A stretch of DNA of 22,199 nucleotides from Nitrososphaerales archaeon (GTDB lineage Archaea > Thermoproteota > Nitrososphaeria > Nitrososphaerales > CADDZS01). Below are positions 20,929 through 22,199 of this stretch, piece after piece; the first letter of the stretch is position 1; each line of letters opens with the position of its first letter. The DNA lies in contig JASHXQ010000083.1 of the NCBI GenBank assembly GCA_030043455.1, positions 1 through 22,199 of the forward strand. The letters run 5' to 3'. A model generated the notes under the pieces. The model made no database searches and was not told the DNA's origin. It worked only from the letters and a program-made list of their open reading frames with translations. The translations under genes were made by a program, and so were the position numbers.

Positions 20929-21335
20929 TTGCTGACGCATCGGTCATCGTCAAGTGGTTTGTGAATGAAGCTTTCACCGATCAGTCATTACGGTTGAAAA
21001 AGGCACACGTGGAACTGAGAACGAGAATTGTAGTGCCATCTATTGCAAAGTATGAGATACTGAATGCACTAAAATATTCTGGGGAATTCGGAAATGATGA
21101 GCTCGTTCGAATCTCAAATGACCTTGATAACTATCAGCTTCTAGAAGTTCCCCTCGAACGAAAAAATTCAGAAGCTACGATAGACATCGCTGCAAAATAT
21201 GGAACCACAATTTATGGCGCCTCATATGTCGCTTTGGGCCGGGAAAAGGAACTTCGTGTCTACACTGCTGATGAAAAATTACTGGACAAAACTCGGAACC
21301 TTAGTTTTGTCCGTCACATTCGCGATTACTCGTGA
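20906..21335 (+). pseudogene. vapC: VapC-like PIN-domain toxin, apparently frameshifted and active-site damaged
   Basis: A PIN-domain ribonuclease toxin paired with VapB. The frame containing VVADASVIVKWF (first catalytic Asp) is open from 20910 but has no ATG, GTG or TTG before GTG 20961, which lies after that Asp. In a neighbouring frame GTG 20906 gives M-N-E-T-S-S. Removing one G of the GG at 20924-20925 joins this to VVADASVIVKWF, a normal VapC start, so a one-base insertion is the simplest explanation. The conserved Glu (SIAKYEILNAL) and last Asp (YTADEKLL) remain. The Asp usual in the YDAxYVALA motif is Gly here (IYGASYVALG; codon GGC at 21216-21218). An RNase made from GTG 20961 would lack two acidic residues. 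Taken at face value the toxin is inactive. Confidence 0.72.
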
Positions 21336-21440
21336 TTCTAATCAGAACTCATCAGAAGGATGGCATCCTAAAATTTCGTACAATGTTATGTAGAAAAGCT
21401 TCAACGGAGTATTAAGAGCGAAAGAAGCTGTTTAAACCAA

Positions 21441-21446
21441 AGGAGG
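21441..21446 (+). promoter_or_regulatory. Strong Shine-Dalgarno AGGAGG
   Basis: AGGAGG ends 10 nt before ATG 21457. A GTATTAAG TATA-like element at 21410-21417 would give a leader of about 20 nt that contains it. Most other genes here look leaderless, so this gene is translated differently. Confidence 0.7.
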
Positions 21447-21456
21447 TTCAATCGAG

Positions 21457-21984
21457 ATGTCTAGTTACATTGGGACTGTGCCCGGTGAATCGCCGGTCGG
21501 CCGATCGGAAGCGGATCTTGAACAGGAGAGACTAGCAAGAGAAAAGGAAGCGAGGATCCTCGAAAAGACCAACGAGCGGTTGAGAGATCTCGTTCCCAAC
21601 GATGAAATTTACGAGGCAATGGAGAATTTCCTTTTGGGCGATCCAGAGAACCAGATTCAGCTCCTCGGAAACCCCTCCGAGATCCTAGAAAAGGGCGACG
21701 AAGCTGAAGATAAAGGAGAAGATCTAATCGCTCGAGCCCAGTTCGAAACGTTGGCTAAGATCGCAATCTACCAGCAGGACAAAACACTCGCCAAAAAGAG
21801 TCTCGAGCTCGCGAGCAAGGTAACCAACCCCGCCGATCGACACGCCAGAATGCAAAAGGCCATCCTCGATAATTTGGATCAGATACTCGCAATTGCGAAG
21901 GATTATTACAAGACCAAAGCGATTGTCACGACAGAAACTGAAGCAGAGATTACCGCTAAAGCCGAACAGGAATTCAAAAAGTAG
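21457..21984 (+). CDS. Hypothetical helical, acidic protein
   Basis: A 175-residue soluble protein of no recognised family. A Gly/Pro-rich opening (SSYIGTVPGESPVGR) is followed by a long charged helix (ADLEQERLAREKEARILEKT), then a globular-looking helical core (NDEIYEAMENFLLG, FETLAKIAIYQQDKTLAKKS). The C-terminus is a charged helix (EAEITAKAEQEFKK). The composition (E, K, A-rich, no Cys) suits an abundant cytosolic protein, and the perfect AGGAGG site supports high expression. There are no TM segments or catalytic motifs. A hairpin (21994-22014) follows the stop. Confidence 0.82.
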   Translation: MSSYIGTVPGESPVGRSEADLEQERLAREKEARILEKTNERLRDLVPNDEIYEAMENFLLGDPENQIQLLGNPSEILEKGDEAEDKGEDLIARAQFETLAKIAIYQQDKTLAKKSLELASKVTNPADRHARMQKAILDNLDQILAIAKDYYKTKAIVTTETEAEITAKAEQEFKK

Positions 21985-21993
21985 TTCCCATCT

Positions 21994-22014
21994 TTTCTCG
22001 AAACGTACGAGAAA
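21994..22014 (+). terminator. Hairpin after the hypothetical protein gene
   Basis: TTTCTCG (21994-22000) and CGAGAAA (22008-22014) pair perfectly around a 7-nt loop, 10 nt after the stop at 21984. There is no long T-tract directly after it; a T5 run occurs at about 22097-22101. Confidence 0.4.
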
Positions 22015-22177
22015 TTCTCAACGATCAGTAGCTGGGATGATCTTGAGTACCCTTTTAGGGCGTCTATGTGAGTAGGCATTACAACTGAGAGCCCTCTTTT
22101 TAGTGGAATTTTGGCCGACAAAATTTCCCTAAAATTGAAATAACCAATCGGCGCCAAGACCATTAAGAGATCTTACC

Positions 22178-22199
22178 ATGGTTGCCGAAAAAGTAATGC
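22178..22199 (+). CDS. Possible start of a truncated gene
   Basis: ATG at 22178 opens a frame (MVAEKVM) that runs off the window end. Only seven codons are visible. An A/T-rich TTGAAATAACC stretch at about 22134-22144 could be its promoter. Nothing can be said of the product. Confidence 0.3.

Overview
The window looks like a chromosomal segment of an archaeon of the Nitrososphaerota (Thaumarchaeota), probably a soil or other terrestrial lineage. The evidence is an archaeal transcription factor B, three small winged-helix regulators of a type common in this phylum, a KaiC/GvpD-like ATPase, several tiny zinc-ribbon proteins, and frequent TATA boxes about 25-32 nt upstream of start codons (leaderless genes), many of them TTG or GTG. 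The phylum call is inference from gene content. No rRNA, tRNA, CRISPR array or insertion sequence was recognised.

Layout. 1-3264 (+): the 3' part of a D-2-hydroxyacid dehydrogenase, then a large class III adenylate cyclase fused to a FlgO/TolB-like domain, TPRs and a C-terminal KaiC-like domain. 3279-5455 (-): an MBL-fold hydrolase overlapping an FMN-binding PNPOx-like protein, then an ArsR regulator overlapping an SRPBCC (AHSA1-like) protein behind a perfect 12-bp inverted repeat. 5547-8047 (-): a response regulator followed by a membrane histidine kinase with a large extracellular sensor. 8251-8574 (-): a PadR-like regulator broken by an in-frame TAG. 8837-9620 (+): two small membrane proteins. 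9745-10656 (-): a TFB. 11056-18593: a signalling island with three winged-helix regulators, a GvpD-like ATPase, two single-domain response regulators, an isolated DHp-like small protein, a soluble histidine kinase, a PH-domain membrane protein and two small proteins. 18783-22199 (+): small hypotheticals, a GtrA-like membrane protein, two cysteine-rich mini-proteins, a VapBC module whose toxin gene looks damaged, a helical hypothetical with a strong Shine-Dalgarno, and a truncated gene start.

How it fits together. The window is dominated by regulation: phosphorelay parts (two kinases, three receivers, one DHp-only protein), a cyclic-nucleotide synthase, a TFB and six DNA-binding regulators (three HTH_45-like, ArsR, VapB and the broken PadR). 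Most receivers have no output domain, so they probably act through protein contacts, perhaps with the KaiC-like ATPase or the winged-helix proteins. That wiring is inference. The most distinctive items are the cyclase-TPR-KaiC fusion, the DHp-only protein beside a receiver, and two apparently decaying genes (PadR-like and VapC) with clearly readable lesions.
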